Assembly (NCBI RefSeq): GCF_943737015.1
Contig: NZ_CALSFP010000001.1
Coordinates: 248,001 to 312,000, forward strand
Origin: Staphylococcus sp. Marseille-Q5304
GTDB lineage: Bacteria; Bacillota; Bacilli; Staphylococcales; Staphylococcaceae
Length of the DNA: 64,000 nt
Direction of reading: 5' to 3'
Below, in pieces: positions 9,580-18,797 of this stretch (positions within the stretch are counted from its first letter, which is position 1; each line of letters begins with the position of its first letter). The translations under genes were made by a program, and so were the position numbers. The notes under the pieces are model-generated. The model searched no databases and was not told where the DNA came from. It saw nothing but the letters and a program-made list of their open reading frames with translations.

Positions 9580-9705
9580 GTGCAGTTGTTTATACATATT
9601 TTAGTCTTTTTAGAATTTGTAATACATACACAAGTAGCCCTAAGTTTATTTGCGGTTATTTTAATATTGAGACTCTACATAAAGAAAGGAACTGACCAAT
9701 GTTAA
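9580..9705 (+). CDS. Candidate 41-residue single-pass membrane peptide overlapping opuCA start
   Basis: GTG-initiated ORF too short for usual annotation. It has AAGGG at 9569-9573, 6 nt before the GTG. It encodes a hydrophobic helix (FIHILVFLEFVIH, then VALSLFAVILIL) followed by a basic tail RLYIKKG, as expected for an N-out or N-in small membrane protein. Its stop (9703-9705) lies past the opuCA ATG (9699), and the opuCA ribosome site is inside it, so opuCA translation could be coupled to it. I do not recognise a family. Chance is possible in AT-rich DNA, so confidence is moderate. Confidence 0.45.
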   Translation: MQLFIHILVFLEFVIHTQVALSLFAVILILRLYIKKGTDQC

Positions 9706-10880
9706 GTATTGAAAATTTAACTAAGATTTATAGCGGTGGAAAAAAGGCCGTCGACAATATTTCTTTAGATATTGAATCCGGTGAATTCATTGCTTTTATT
9801 GGTACCAGTGGGAGCGGTAAGACAACTGCATTACGAATGATTAATAGAATGATTGAAGCTACAGACGGAAAAATTTCGATTAATGGACAAGATGTGCGAA
9901 AGATGAACCCTGTCGAATTACGCAGAAAGATTGGCTATGTTATTCAACAAATCGGGCTTATGCCGCATATGACGATTAAAGAAAATATTGTCCTCGTACC
10001 TAAATTATTGAAATGGTCTCAAGAAAAGAAAGATCAAAAAGCGAAAGAACTTATTAAACTCGTAGATTTACCTGAGTCCTTTTTAGAACGTTATCCTTCT
10101 CAATTATCAGGAGGTCAACAACAACGTATAGGTGTTGTACGTGCGCTCGCAGCAGAACAAGATATCATCTTAATGGATGAGCCATTTGGTGCACTTGATC
10201 CAATTACTCGAGACACATTACAAGATTTAGTGAAAGAACTTCAACAAAAGTTAGGTAAAACATTTATATTTGTAACCCATGATATGGATGAAGCGATTAA
10301 GTTAGCTGACAAGATATGTATTATGTCAGAAGGGCAAGTCGTACAATTTGATACACCAGATAATATTTTACGTAATCCTGCAAATGACTTTGTACGCAAC
10401 TTTATCGGTCAAAATCGTTTGATTCAAGATAGACCTAATATGCGTACTGTTGAGGATGCGATGATTAAACCAGTCACAGTGAACGTTGATAGTACATTAG
10501 ACGAAGCGGTTACAGTGATGAGAGAAAAACGTGTAGATACGTTATTTGTCACTGGTAAACATCAGAGGTTACTCGGATATCTGGATATTGAAGACATCAA
10601 TCAAGGTTTACGTGCTCAAAAAGAACTTATTGATACGATGCAACGAGATATTTATCGTGTGAGAATAGATAGTAAATTACAAGATTCGGTAAGAACTATT
10701 TTAAAAAGAAATGTGCGAAACGTGCCTGTGGTTGATCGTGATGAAGAAACGCTCATAGGTTTAATTACAAGAGCGAATTTAGTAGATATCGTTTATGACA
10801 GTATTTGGGGAGAACCTAGTGATACAACTCATGACGATGGCATTGTTGACCCAGTACATGAAGGGGATGTCCGACCATGA
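9699..10880 (+). CDS. opuCA: Glycine betaine/carnitine/choline ABC transporter ATP-binding protein
   Basis: ATPase of the OpuC osmoprotectant importer, 393 residues. It has Walker A GTSGSGKTT (about residues 35-43), signature LSGGQQQR, Walker B ILMDEPFGALD, and the H-loop in FVTHDMDEA. Tandem CBS domains occupy roughly residues 250-375 and act as the ionic-strength or nucleotide sensor in this family. It is the first gene of a four-gene operon with ATGA-type overlaps, and its start overlaps the end of the small ORF at 9580. Induction by osmotic stress is expected from the family but not shown by sequence. Confidence 0.95.
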   Translation: MLSIENLTKIYSGGKKAVDNISLDIESGEFIAFIGTSGSGKTTALRMINRMIEATDGKISINGQDVRKMNPVELRRKIGYVIQQIGLMPHMTIKENIVLVPKLLKWSQEKKDQKAKELIKLVDLPESFLERYPSQLSGGQQQRIGVVRALAAEQDIILMDEPFGALDPITRDTLQDLVKELQQKLGKTFIFVTHDMDEAIKLADKICIMSEGQVVQFDTPDNILRNPANDFVRNFIGQNRLIQDRPNMRTVEDAMIKPVTVNVDSTLDEAVTVMREKRVDTLFVTGKHQRLLGYLDIEDINQGLRAQKELIDTMQRDIYRVRIDSKLQDSVRTILKRNVRNVPVVDRDEETLIGLITRANLVDIVYDSIWGEPSDTTHDDGIVDPVHEGDVRP

Positions 10881-11512
10881 TGGCTTTCTTAAATAAATAC
10901 GGCGGTCAACTCGCATCTAAGACATTTGAACATTTCTACATTTCAATGATTGCCTTGCTCATAGCGATAATCATAGCTGTGCCATTAGGAATATTATTAT
11001 CGAAACATAAAAAGGTTGCCAATGTAGTATTAACAGTAGCGGGCGTCTTACAAACGATTCCTACTTTAGCTGTCCTAGCTGTAATGATTCCTATCTTTGG
11101 TGTAGGGAAATTACCAGCCATTGTCGCTTTATTTATATACGTATTGTTACCGATTTTAAATAATACAGTTATCGGCGTACAAAATATTGATAAAAATATT
11201 AAACAGGCTGGTGCAAGTATGGGCATGACACAATTTCAATTAATGAAAGATGTGGAACTACCTTTAGCCTTACCACTTATTTTAGGCGGTATTAGATTGT
11301 CTTCAGTTTATGTCATTAGTTGGGCAACGCTAGCGAGTTATGTCGGCGCAGGTGGTTTAGGAGACTTTGTATTTAACGGTTTAAATTTATATGATCCGAT
11401 GATGATTGTGAGTGCAGCGATTCTCGTTACGTTATTAGCACTCATTGTGGATTTCATTTTATCACTTGTTGAAAAATGGGCCGTACCTAAAGGCTTAAAG
11501 GTAACTAAATAA
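10877..11512 (+). CDS. opuCB: OpuC permease subunit OpuCB
   Basis: Inner-membrane subunit of the OpuC importer, 211 residues with about five or six helices. The binding-protein-dependent permease EAA-like loop (KQAGASMGMTQFQLMKDVELPLALP) lies near residues 110-135 and contacts the ATPase. It overlaps opuCA by four bases. A second ATG at 10880 is also possible. It pairs with OpuCD, which has the same fold, to make a heterodimeric channel. Confidence 0.93.
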   Translation: MMAFLNKYGGQLASKTFEHFYISMIALLIAIIIAVPLGILLSKHKKVANVVLTVAGVLQTIPTLAVLAVMIPIFGVGKLPAIVALFIYVLLPILNNTVIGVQNIDKNIKQAGASMGMTQFQLMKDVELPLALPLILGGIRLSSVYVISWATLASYVGAGGLGDFVFNGLNLYDPMMIVSAAILVTLLALIVDFILSLVEKWAVPKGLKVTK

Positions 11513-11527
11513 CAAAGGAGGACACTC

Positions 11528-12472
11528 ATGAAGTTTAAATATATAATCACGTTGCTTGTATTGTGTCTGACAGTGTTAAGTGGTTGCAGTTTGCCCGGTC
11601 TAGGCAATCAACGTTCCGGTTCAGAAATTAAAATCACAGCATTAGCGACGAGTGAATCACAAATTATGTCTCATATGTTGAGACTACTCATTGAACACGA
11701 TACAAAAGGAAAAATAAAACCAACAATTATTAATAATCTCGGTTCGAGTACGATTCAACATAACGCTTTAGTAAATGGTGATGCGAATATGTCAGGATCC
11801 CGCTATAATGGGACAGACTTAACAGGTGCATTAAAAGAAAAGCCAATCAAAGATCCAAAGAAAGCGATGGAAGCAACGCAACGTGGCTTTAAACAGAAAT
11901 ATCATCAAACGTTCTTTGATTCATATGGATTTGCTAATACTTATGCATTAATGGTGACTAAAGAAACCGCAAAAAAATATCATTTAAATACAGTTTCAGA
12001 TTTGAAAAAACATAGTAAACAACTTCGAATCGGTGTTGATAGTTCTTGGCTTGAAAGGTCCGGAGATGGATACAAAGACTTTTCGAAGGACTATGGTATT
12101 GAATTTAAGAAGGTAAGACCTATGCAGATTGGTTTAGTTTATGATGCGTTAAATTCTAACCGTTTAGATGTTGCGGTAGGTTATACAACAGACGGACGTG
12201 TAGACGCCTACAATCTCAAAGTACTTAAAGATGATAAACGTTTCTTCCCACCGTATGCGGCAAGTCCTGTTGCCACAGATGAAATACTGAAGAAGCATCC
12301 TGAACTGAAAGATACGATTAATAAAATGAAGGGGCAAATTTCAACAAAAGAAATGCAACAGATGAATTACAAAGCAGACGGTGAAGGGCAAGAACCGGCT
12401 ATAGTCGCTCAAAACTATTTAAAAGCACATAACTATTTCGAAAATAAAGAGAAAGGTGGTCACCATGAATGA
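11528..12472 (+). CDS. opuCC: OpuC substrate-binding lipoprotein OpuCC
   Basis: Extracytoplasmic osmoprotectant-binding protein, 314 residues. The signal peptide ends in lipobox LSGC (Cys about residue 20), so the mature protein is lipid-anchored. The body has the OpuAC/ProX-like fold with ITALATSESQI, GSRYNGTDLTGAL and VGYTTDGRVDAYNL, containing residues expected to line the quaternary-amine cage. AAAGGAGG precedes the ATG. It overlaps opuCD by ATGA at 12469-12472. Confidence 0.94.
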   Translation: MKFKYIITLLVLCLTVLSGCSLPGLGNQRSGSEIKITALATSESQIMSHMLRLLIEHDTKGKIKPTIINNLGSSTIQHNALVNGDANMSGSRYNGTDLTGALKEKPIKDPKKAMEATQRGFKQKYHQTFFDSYGFANTYALMVTKETAKKYHLNTVSDLKKHSKQLRIGVDSSWLERSGDGYKDFSKDYGIEFKKVRPMQIGLVYDALNSNRLDVAVGYTTDGRVDAYNLKVLKDDKRFFPPYAASPVATDEILKKHPELKDTINKMKGQISTKEMQQMNYKADGEGQEPAIVAQNYLKAHNYFENKEKGGHHE

Positions 12473-13149
12473 AAGGTAACTTAATTCAACAGATTTACGA
12501 ATATTATACGATGAACTTTGGCTACCTCTGGGATTTATTTATTAAGCATTTATTGATGTCGGTTTACGGTGTTTTATTTGCAGCTATTATTGGTATACCT
12601 ATTGGCATATTGATTGCTAGATATTCTAAGTTATCATGGATTGTTATAACAATTGCAAATATCATTCAAACTGTGCCAGTTATTGCGATGTTAGCGATAT
12701 TAATGCTAGTGATGGGGCTCGGGCCAACCACAGTAGTCATTACAGTATTTCTTTATGCATTATTACCTATTATTAAAAATACATTCACAGGTATTCAAGG
12801 TGTAGATGCGAATATTAAAGATGCAGGTAAAGGTATGGGCATGACACAAAACCAAGTGTTACGGTTAATCGAATTACCGTTATCTTTATCAGTAATTATT
12901 GGCGGATTAAGAATTGCTTTAGTTGTTGCTATCGGTGTAGTTGCCGTTGGTTCATTTATCGGTGCACCGACATTAGGAGATATTGTCATTCGTGGGACAA
13001 ATGCAACAGATGGTACGACGTTTATCTTAGCAGGTGCCATTCCAATCGCACTCATTGCGATATTAATTGATATAGGCTTGAGAGCACTTGAGAAAAAGTT
13101 AGACCCAGCTAATAGAACAAAGAAACCTCAACCTCAAAAGGTAGAATAA
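12469..13149 (+). CDS. opuCD: OpuC permease subunit OpuCD
   Basis: Second membrane subunit of OpuC, 226 residues, homologous to OpuCB (IKDAGKGMGMTQNQV loop near residue 120). Starting within the opuCC stop codon region suggests coupled translation. The C-terminus is basic and lysine-rich. Only 23 nt separate it from the esterase gene at 13173 and no terminator lies between, so that gene is probably co-transcribed. Confidence 0.93.
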   Translation: MKGNLIQQIYEYYTMNFGYLWDLFIKHLLMSVYGVLFAAIIGIPIGILIARYSKLSWIVITIANIIQTVPVIAMLAILMLVMGLGPTTVVITVFLYALLPIIKNTFTGIQGVDANIKDAGKGMGMTQNQVLRLIELPLSLSVIIGGLRIALVVAIGVVAVGSFIGAPTLGDIVIRGTNATDGTTFILAGAIPIALIAILIDIGLRALEKKLDPANRTKKPQPQKVE

Positions 13150-13172
13150 ATATGAATAAGGAGTGACCAGTG

Positions 13173-13934
13173 ATGGCGTTTTTATCATTAAATTATAAAT
13201 CAAAGACGATTGGTAAAGATCAAACATTGTCTGTAATCTTACCTGAAGATGATAGTTATTTTGATAGTAAAGCCCAACCGAAACAATTGAAATCGTTAAT
13301 GCTATTACATGGATTATCGAGTGATTCAACGTCTTATGTAAGATATACAAGTATAGAACGTTATGCGAATGAGCATCAATTAGCCATCATCATGCCAAGT
13401 GCAGATCATAGTTTTTACAGCAATATGAAATATGGCCATAGTTATTATGATTATATATTAGAAGTTTATGACTATGTGCACCAAGTGCTGCCATTGTCAC
13501 GTGAACGTAAAGATAATTTTATCGCAGGTCATTCAATGGGCGGTTATGGCACAATGAAATATGCTTTAACCCAAGGTGCTCGTTTTGCAAAAGCTTGTAG
13601 CTTATCGGCAGTGTTTAAGGCTGAAACGTTTATGTATATTAACTGGCCTGACTTTTCACCTGAGGCAATTGCAGGAACTAACAAACAAACGCAAGGCACT
13701 GACCTTGATTTATATCATCTTGTTGATCAAGCGGCAGAATCAAAAATGCAGTTACCTGAATTATTAATTATGTGTGGTCGCACAGATGAATTGTTTGATG
13801 AAAATGTTCGGTTTATACATTACTTAGATGACAAAGGCATTGATTATCAATTTAAAGATGAACCTGGGAATCACGATTATGCTTATTGGGATCATGCTAT
13901 TAAACAAGCAATCGAATGGATGGTAGAAAGTTAA
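13173..13934 (+). CDS. fphF: Serine esterase, FphF/tributyrin-esterase type
   Basis: Alpha/beta hydrolase of 253 residues. It closely resembles remembered S. aureus FphF, an S-formylglutathione-hydrolase-like carboxylesterase that binds fluorophosphonate probes. The nucleophile is Ser121 in GHSMGG. The acid Asp205 (CGRTDELFD) and His234 (GNHDYAYW) complete the triad. No signal peptide is present. AAGGAG lies 9 nt upstream of ATG 13173; GTG 13170 would add one residue. Close spacing behind opuCD suggests it belongs to the opuC transcript. A dispersed repeat with a terminator hairpin lies downstream. Confidence 0.88.
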   Translation: MAFLSLNYKSKTIGKDQTLSVILPEDDSYFDSKAQPKQLKSLMLLHGLSSDSTSYVRYTSIERYANEHQLAIIMPSADHSFYSNMKYGHSYYDYILEVYDYVHQVLPLSRERKDNFIAGHSMGGYGTMKYALTQGARFAKACSLSAVFKAETFMYINWPDFSPEAIAGTNKQTQGTDLDLYHLVDQAAESKMQLPELLIMCGRTDELFDENVRFIHYLDDKGIDYQFKDEPGNHDYAYWDHAIKQAIEWMVES

Positions 13935-13980
13935 CTATGCATTCATTCTCTGTATACTTTATCATTATGGGCATAATGTA

Positions 13981-14075
13981 GGGGGTGGGACAGAAATCGA
14001 ATTTTCTCATAGAAATTTCCTAGTCTCTCTAGTTGACATAGAAGCTGAGACAACTATTTTTGTCCCAGCTTCTAT
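13981..14075 (+). repeat. Short copy of dispersed intergenic repeat with terminator hairpin
   Basis: It begins with GGGTGGGACAGAAATCGA, the same opening as the copies at 31918, 33471 and 42852, but the middle is shortened. It ends in a hairpin, GAAGCTGAGACA/TGTCCCAGCTTC, with a T-rich tail. It probably terminates the opuC-fphF transcript. Confidence 0.7.
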
Positions 14076-14396
14076 TTTTATGTCTTTTTTATGAGAAATC
14101 ATAAATCGATAATTCACATTGCTTGTATTTAGAATTGTAAGAGGTAAAATGTTATTTTGGGTATAAATATTGGATTTAATTTTCAAGATAATTTATGAGA
14201 TGGTTTAAGTTGTTTTTTTTATAATTTAATTTAAACGATTATAATGCGACAGCTCAAGTTTAAATAAGATTATATCCTAGCACTTAATATTTATTTATAA
14301 ACATCAATTTGAATTTATCTCGTATAAAGTAAGGTATATAAATATTTGTTTAGTGTACTCCAACATATTGAGGATATTATAGGAGGAAGTAAGTAT
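14076..14396. other. Intergenic region upstream of norB-like gene
   Basis: AT-rich stretch of about 320 bases. It presumably holds the promoter of the efflux gene at 14397. I found no palindromic operator, small ORF or RNA element that I would defend. Confidence 0.4.
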
Positions 14397-15788
14397 ATGG
14401 AGTCATCACAAACCTTTGAAGGAGATAATAGACTTCTTTTTGGAATATTTTTAGGTGTAATAACGTTTTGGTTATTCGCACAATCACTCGTCAATATAGT
14501 CCCTGATTTACAATCTTCGTTCAATACAAATTATGGAACGATCAATGTAGCAGTGAGTTTAACAGCATTACTCTGTGGTTTGTTTGTTGTAGGTGCAGGG
14601 GGTCTAGCGGACCGTTATGGTAGAGTGAAGATGACCTATGTGGGATTAATACTTAGTGTCATTGGTTCATTGTTTATTATTATTACTGGCTTAACGCCAT
14701 TCTTAGTTGTAGGCCGAGCAATACAAGGCCTCTCAGCAGCGTTCATTATGCCTTCTACATTAGCGATTATTAATGAATATTACATAGGAACAAGACGTCA
14801 AAGAGCATTGAGTTATTGGTCAATTGGCTCTTGGGGAGGTACCGGCGTTTGTTCATTCTTCGGCGGTATTATGTCTACATTTATTGGTTGGAGATCAATC
14901 TTTGTAATCTCAATCCTCGTTGCGCTCCTCGCAATGTATTTAATGAAACACACACCCGAGACGAAAGGATTAACGAACATAGAAAAAGAACAAGGTAAAT
15001 TTGATTATGTCGGTTTAGTATTACTGATTGTTTCGATGTTAAGTATCAACTTGATTATTACGCAAGCTGCAGATCACGGTATAACATCACCATTTATTCT
15101 AAGTATGATTGTTGCTTTTATTATGTCGACTGTTGCGTTTGTATTGTATGAACGCAAATTACGCAATCCGCTTATTGATTTTTTATTATTTAAACATAAA
15201 GGATATAGTGGGGCGACGATTTCTAACTTTTTACTTAACGCAGTCACAGGAACACTGATCGTTGGGAATACTTATTTTCAATCTGGATTGCACTTTAACG
15301 CCTTTCAGTCAGGTATGATGACACTTACATATCTAGTGGCAGTACTTGTGACGATTCGTGCAGGTGAAAAGCTCATGCAAATGATGGGAGCCAAACGTCC
15401 AATGCTATTAGGTGCAGCATTGAATACGATAGGTATTTTAATGATATCGTTATCCTTTTTACCATTAACGCTATATATCATCATGTGTGTATTAGGCTAC
15501 CTCATTTATGGTTTAGGGCTGGGGGTTTATGCAACACCGTCCACAGATACAGCAGTTTCTACGGCTCCAGAGTCAAAAGTTGGCGTAGCTTCAGGTATTT
15601 ATAAGATGGCCTCATCGTTGGGTAATTCATTTGGGGTAGCCATTTCAGCTGCCATTTATGGTATCGTTACATCTGCGACCAACATCCATTTAGGGGCAAT
15701 GTATGGTTTATGGTTTAATGCTTTGTTAGCTTTATTAGCATTTACAGCAGTACTCATATTAGTGCCGAAAGGACAATATAATACGTAA
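14397..15788 (+). CDS. norB: NorB-like MFS multidrug/quinolone efflux pump
   Basis: DHA2-family drug:proton antiporter of about 463 residues and 14 helices. It is very similar along its length to remembered S. aureus NorB: ITFWLFAQSLVNIVP near the start, GGLADRYGRVKMT (motif A), GRAIQGLSAAFIMPS (motif C region), YWSIGSWGGTGVCSFFGG. NorB exports quinolones and other compounds. The frame opens at 14346, but AGGAGG at 14381-14386 places the start at ATG 14397. MgrA-type regulation is known in S. aureus; no site was identified here. Confidence 0.82.
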   Translation: MESSQTFEGDNRLLFGIFLGVITFWLFAQSLVNIVPDLQSSFNTNYGTINVAVSLTALLCGLFVVGAGGLADRYGRVKMTYVGLILSVIGSLFIIITGLTPFLVVGRAIQGLSAAFIMPSTLAIINEYYIGTRRQRALSYWSIGSWGGTGVCSFFGGIMSTFIGWRSIFVISILVALLAMYLMKHTPETKGLTNIEKEQGKFDYVGLVLLIVSMLSINLIITQAADHGITSPFILSMIVAFIMSTVAFVLYERKLRNPLIDFLLFKHKGYSGATISNFLLNAVTGTLIVGNTYFQSGLHFNAFQSGMMTLTYLVAVLVTIRAGEKLMQMMGAKRPMLLGAALNTIGILMISLSFLPLTLYIIMCVLGYLIYGLGLGVYATPSTDTAVSTAPESKVGVASGIYKMASSLGNSFGVAISAAIYGIVTSATNIHLGAMYGLWFNALLALLAFTAVLILVPKGQYNT

Positions 15789-15825
15789 ACATTTGAAATA
15801 TTTAACAGAAAAGGATGATATTTTA

Positions 15826-16266
15826 ATGGTAGAAGCGTATAAAGATTTCTGGAAACGATATTTTGACCTTAAAGGCAAGTCGAATGTTCAAGAATTTTGG
15901 ACGCCAGTACTCACACATATCGTTTTAGTAATTATCGCTATAGCTATTGTTAGTGGTATAGAACATTTACATATGCTTTATTTGAAAAATATTGTATTTA
16001 CGTTCTTGGCTATATTAGGTTTATCAATTATTATTCCTACGTTAGCAGTTACTGTAAGACGCTTTTACGATGCAGGTAGAAAAAGATTATCAGCGGTTAT
16101 ATTATTATTTTTAGCTATAATATTAAACATATGTGCTGATTTTACGCATATTTACTTATTGTCTTTCTTTTGTACGGCACTTGCAAAATTAATGAAATTG
16201 ATAATAGTGCTTACCGCGTTAAGGTCATCAAAAGATGTTTCTGCTGAGGAATTGAAATGGATATAA
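15826..16266 (+). CDS. DUF805 membrane protein
   Basis: Small membrane protein of about 146 residues with four hydrophobic segments. It shows the DUF805 pattern: YKDFWKRYFDLKGKSN at the start, and VRRFYDAGRKRLS in the loop after helix 2. The function is unknown. I chose ATG 15826, which has AAAAGGATG upstream, over the frame opening at 15793. It follows norB by 37 nt and may be transcribed with it. A terminator follows. Confidence 0.75.
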   Translation: MVEAYKDFWKRYFDLKGKSNVQEFWTPVLTHIVLVIIAIAIVSGIEHLHMLYLKNIVFTFLAILGLSIIIPTLAVTVRRFYDAGRKRLSAVILLFLAIILNICADFTHIYLLSFFCTALAKLMKLIIVLTALRSSKDVSAEELKWI

Positions 16267-16322
16267 CATCATTTTTCAACCTTTGAAAAAGTAAATAAAA
16301 AATTGTATTACTTAATAAAGAG

Positions 16323-16358
16323 GAAGTTATCGTATTTGAGTGCGATAGCTTCTTTTTT
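16323..16358 (+). terminator. Rho-independent terminator
   Basis: The stem GAAGTTATCG/CGATAGCTTC (16323-16332 and 16343-16352, one wobble) is followed by TTTTTT. It ends the norB/DUF805 unit. Confidence 0.8.
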
Positions 16359-16420
16359 GAAAAAGAAACCGGTTTAGGTAAGATAGTTATAAATCGTAAA
16401 TAAATAAAGGGGTGTGCGTT

Positions 16421-17062
16421 ATGAAAATATTAGTGGCAGGGTTTGAACCGTTTGGAGAAGATATAGTAAATCCCGCATCAGAAGTGCTCCAACTTCTTCC
16501 TAAAACAATACAAACACATAAAATTGATACTTTAGAAATACCTACAACATTTAACGAAAGTAGTAAAGTGTTAGAACAAGAGATGAAGCGATATCAATAT
16601 GATGTGGTGTTAGTTATCGGACAAGCAGGAGGTCGTTTCGAAATTACACCAGAACGTATAGGTATTAATTTAGATGATGCACGTATTCCAGACAATAATG
16701 GCAAGCAGCCGATAGATGAGCGTATTCAAGAGGGTGGAGCGTCAGCGTATTTTTCAAATTTACCGGTGAAGAGAATCACAAAAGCAATTCGAGACGTGGG
16801 TATCCCAGCACGTTTATCACATAGTGCTGGAACCTTTGTATGTAATCATATACTTTATCAACTGGGCTACATGCATGAACAATACTTTCCAAATTTAAAG
16901 TTTGGATTTATTCATATTCCTTATATTCCAGAACAAGTCATACAAAAAGGTGAAACGCCGTCCATGTCTCTCGATTTGATTGCTAAAGGTCTGATTACTG
17001 CACTCGAAGTGATTGTTTCATATGAGGATGACATTAAAATTGCATTAGGTGAAATACACTAA
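16421..17062 (+). CDS. pcp: Pyrrolidone-carboxylate peptidase
   Basis: Cytosolic cysteine peptidase (C15) that removes N-terminal pyroglutamate from peptides, 213 residues. Catalytic residues visible: Glu78 in GRFEITPERI, Cys141 in SAGTFVCNH and His165 in FGFIHIPYIP. The N-terminal MKILVAGFEPFG is characteristic. The frame opens at 16412 but the ATG at 16421 fits the family and the GGGGTGTG ribosome region. It is monocistronic. Confidence 0.95.
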   Translation: MKILVAGFEPFGEDIVNPASEVLQLLPKTIQTHKIDTLEIPTTFNESSKVLEQEMKRYQYDVVLVIGQAGGRFEITPERIGINLDDARIPDNNGKQPIDERIQEGGASAYFSNLPVKRITKAIRDVGIPARLSHSAGTFVCNHILYQLGYMHEQYFPNLKFGFIHIPYIPEQVIQKGETPSMSLDLIAKGLITALEVIVSYEDDIKIALGEIH

Positions 17063-17105
17063 GTTATACCAATCGACCACACGAGATATTCCAGTGGTAC
17101 GTTTT

Positions 17106-17606
17106 TTAAATCTCATGTTTATTACGGTGGTAGTTCATACGGATTTCATTATAATATTTACCAAAATAAACGGTCTTTTTATCTGATGTTTTCTCAAAAC
17201 CAATTTGTTCATAAAAGCGGATAGCACTAGCGTTCTGTTCAACAACCCATAACGTAATATCATCAGGGTAGGAGAGTTCTAAAGCACGTTGCATCAATGC
17301 ATAACCAATCATGTGATGTTGATATTCTTCTAACAAATAAATATCAAATATTTCACTCCAATTGTCAGAGGCTTTGATTTCATGGGTTTTGCCATAAGAG
17401 ATGAAGCCGACAACTTGGTTTCTAACAGTTGCTACAAGCGTAGGGGTATTGTGTAAAGATGAGGTACTTAAAAATTGATGTTTATCTAAATGTTTCAAAT
17501 AATTATTCTCTAAAAGATTATTATAAGTAGTAAGCCAACTTTCATAATGCACGATTGCGGCACTTTGTTTATCATCATCATTAATAGGCCTAATTGTAAA
17601 TTCCAT
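17106..17606 (-). CDS. GNAT-family N-acetyltransferase
   Basis: Acetyltransferase of 166 residues with a standard GNAT fold. The strand 4 and acetyl-CoA loop region is IYLLEEYQHHMIGYALMQ around residues 90-108, lacking the fully canonical Q/R-x-x-G-x-G/A. The C-terminal ITLWVVEQNASAIRFYEQIGF motif near 120-140 is typical. GAGGAGG precedes ATG 17606. The substrate is unknown. Confidence 0.85.
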   Translation of the reverse strand: MEFTIRPINDDDKQSAAIVHYESWLTTYNNLLENNYLKHLDKHQFLSTSSLHNTPTLVATVRNQVVGFISYGKTHEIKASDNWSEIFDIYLLEEYQHHMIGYALMQRALELSYPDDITLWVVEQNASAIRFYEQIGFEKTSDKKTVYFGKYYNEIRMNYHRNKHEI

Positions 17607-17689
17607 TTCGCTCCTCCTCGTTCATGTCGGTGATTTTAGCATAGCACTTTAAGTAACTAAAAGAAAATAAGGTGTGAAGCACATGAAAT

Positions 17690-17730
17690 ATTTAATAAAA
17701 AATCCCACAAAGTTACTAACTTTGTGGGAT
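17690..17730 (-). terminator. Rho-independent terminator of yidC
   Basis: The near-perfect stem ATCCCACAAAGTT/AACTTTGTGGGAT (17702-17730) carries its T-run on the minus strand, the complement of the A-tract just left of the stem. It lies immediately after the YidC-type gene. Confidence 0.85.
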
Positions 17731-17746
17731 GAGTTAAATATAGGCT

Positions 17747-18586
17747 TTAATTCGTTTCATCTCGTGCTTCTGCTTTTTTGATTCTATCTTCGAGTTCTGC
17801 CGCTTCTTTTTTAGCTTTTTTATTGTAATAGCCATGTGCTAAATGCATTTGGATAATTAGGAATAAACCACCTACTGTCCAATATAAACCGAGTGCACTT
17901 GCTGACTGTAAAGAAATGTATGTGATGATAATAGGTGAAGCAATCATCATAAAGTAATACGTTTTTCTTTGATCTTTTGGATAGTGAATTGAGTTGACTA
18001 AAGGTTGGAAGAAATAAATAATGGCCGCTATTAATGAAATCCATAAGTTCGGTTCAGTTAGATCGAACCAAAGGAAATTAGGATACTTTTCGATTCCGCC
18101 ACCACTTGGATATTTTAAAGTTTGTATTAGCCCGAATAGAATAGGTAATTGAATAAAGATTGGTAAACATCCAACCATATTCTTGAAAGGACTGATTCCA
18201 TATTTTTTGTATAGCTCTGATAGTGCTTTATTAACTTCCTGTTTCTCTTCTTTATGTTTTGCATCTTTAGCTTGTTTTTTCAATTCATCGATATGTGGTT
18301 GTACGACCTTTGTTTTTTCTCTCATCATATGCATACTTTTAACCTGCATGACCATTAATGGCATAATAATAAGTCTGATGATGATTACAATCGTGATTAT
18401 GGCTAAGCCGTAGTTTTCACCATAGAGATGTCCGAGTCCGTGTAATAACATGTCGATAGGTTGTGTGAACACCATATCAAACCATGAATTACGGTGAGAA
18501 TTTGTATGACTACTAGCAAATACATCATTACTAGCTGTTAATATTAACAAAGGGGTGAGTAATAAGGTTAGCCACTTACTGCGCAT
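17747..18586 (-). CDS. yidC: YidC/Oxa1-family membrane protein insertase, lipobox-less paralogue type
   Basis: Membrane insertase of about 279 residues. It has the family core YGLAIITIVIIIRLIIMPLM, the hydrophilic-groove arginine in that helix, MVGCLPIFIQLPILFGL, SASALGLYWTVGG and a basic C-tail. The frame is open from 18733, but GGAGGAAAAATTTA before ATG 18586 fixes the start. Usual Gram-positive YidC proteins are lipoproteins with a cysteine after the signal peptide. Here the N-terminus (LLILTASNDVFASS) has no lipobox cysteine and looks like a type I signal. It differs from remembered S. aureus YidC, so it is probably a second paralogue. Confidence 0.88.
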   Translation of the reverse strand: MRSKWLTLLLTPLLILTASNDVFASSHTNSHRNSWFDMVFTQPIDMLLHGLGHLYGENYGLAIITIVIIIRLIIMPLMVMQVKSMHMMREKTKVVQPHIDELKKQAKDAKHKEEKQEVNKALSELYKKYGISPFKNMVGCLPIFIQLPILFGLIQTLKYPSGGGIEKYPNFLWFDLTEPNLWISLIAAIIYFFQPLVNSIHYPKDQRKTYYFMMIASPIIITYISLQSASALGLYWTVGGLFLIIQMHLAHGYYNKKAKKEAAELEDRIKKAEARDETN

Positions 18587-18797
18587 TAAATTTTTCCTCC
18601 AAAAAAATAAATAATCAAATATAACCATAACACAATTAAATATTAATTTTAAACATAACTGTGGAAAAGTGTAAATATATCTTGCGCGTGAGACAAGAAA
18701 AACGATAAAAAATAAGGAAACTAAGCAAAACATTTAAGTGTTATATGTATGAAGTGTCATAATAACGTTGTTAACTAAAGTAAGGAAGGTAATAAGG

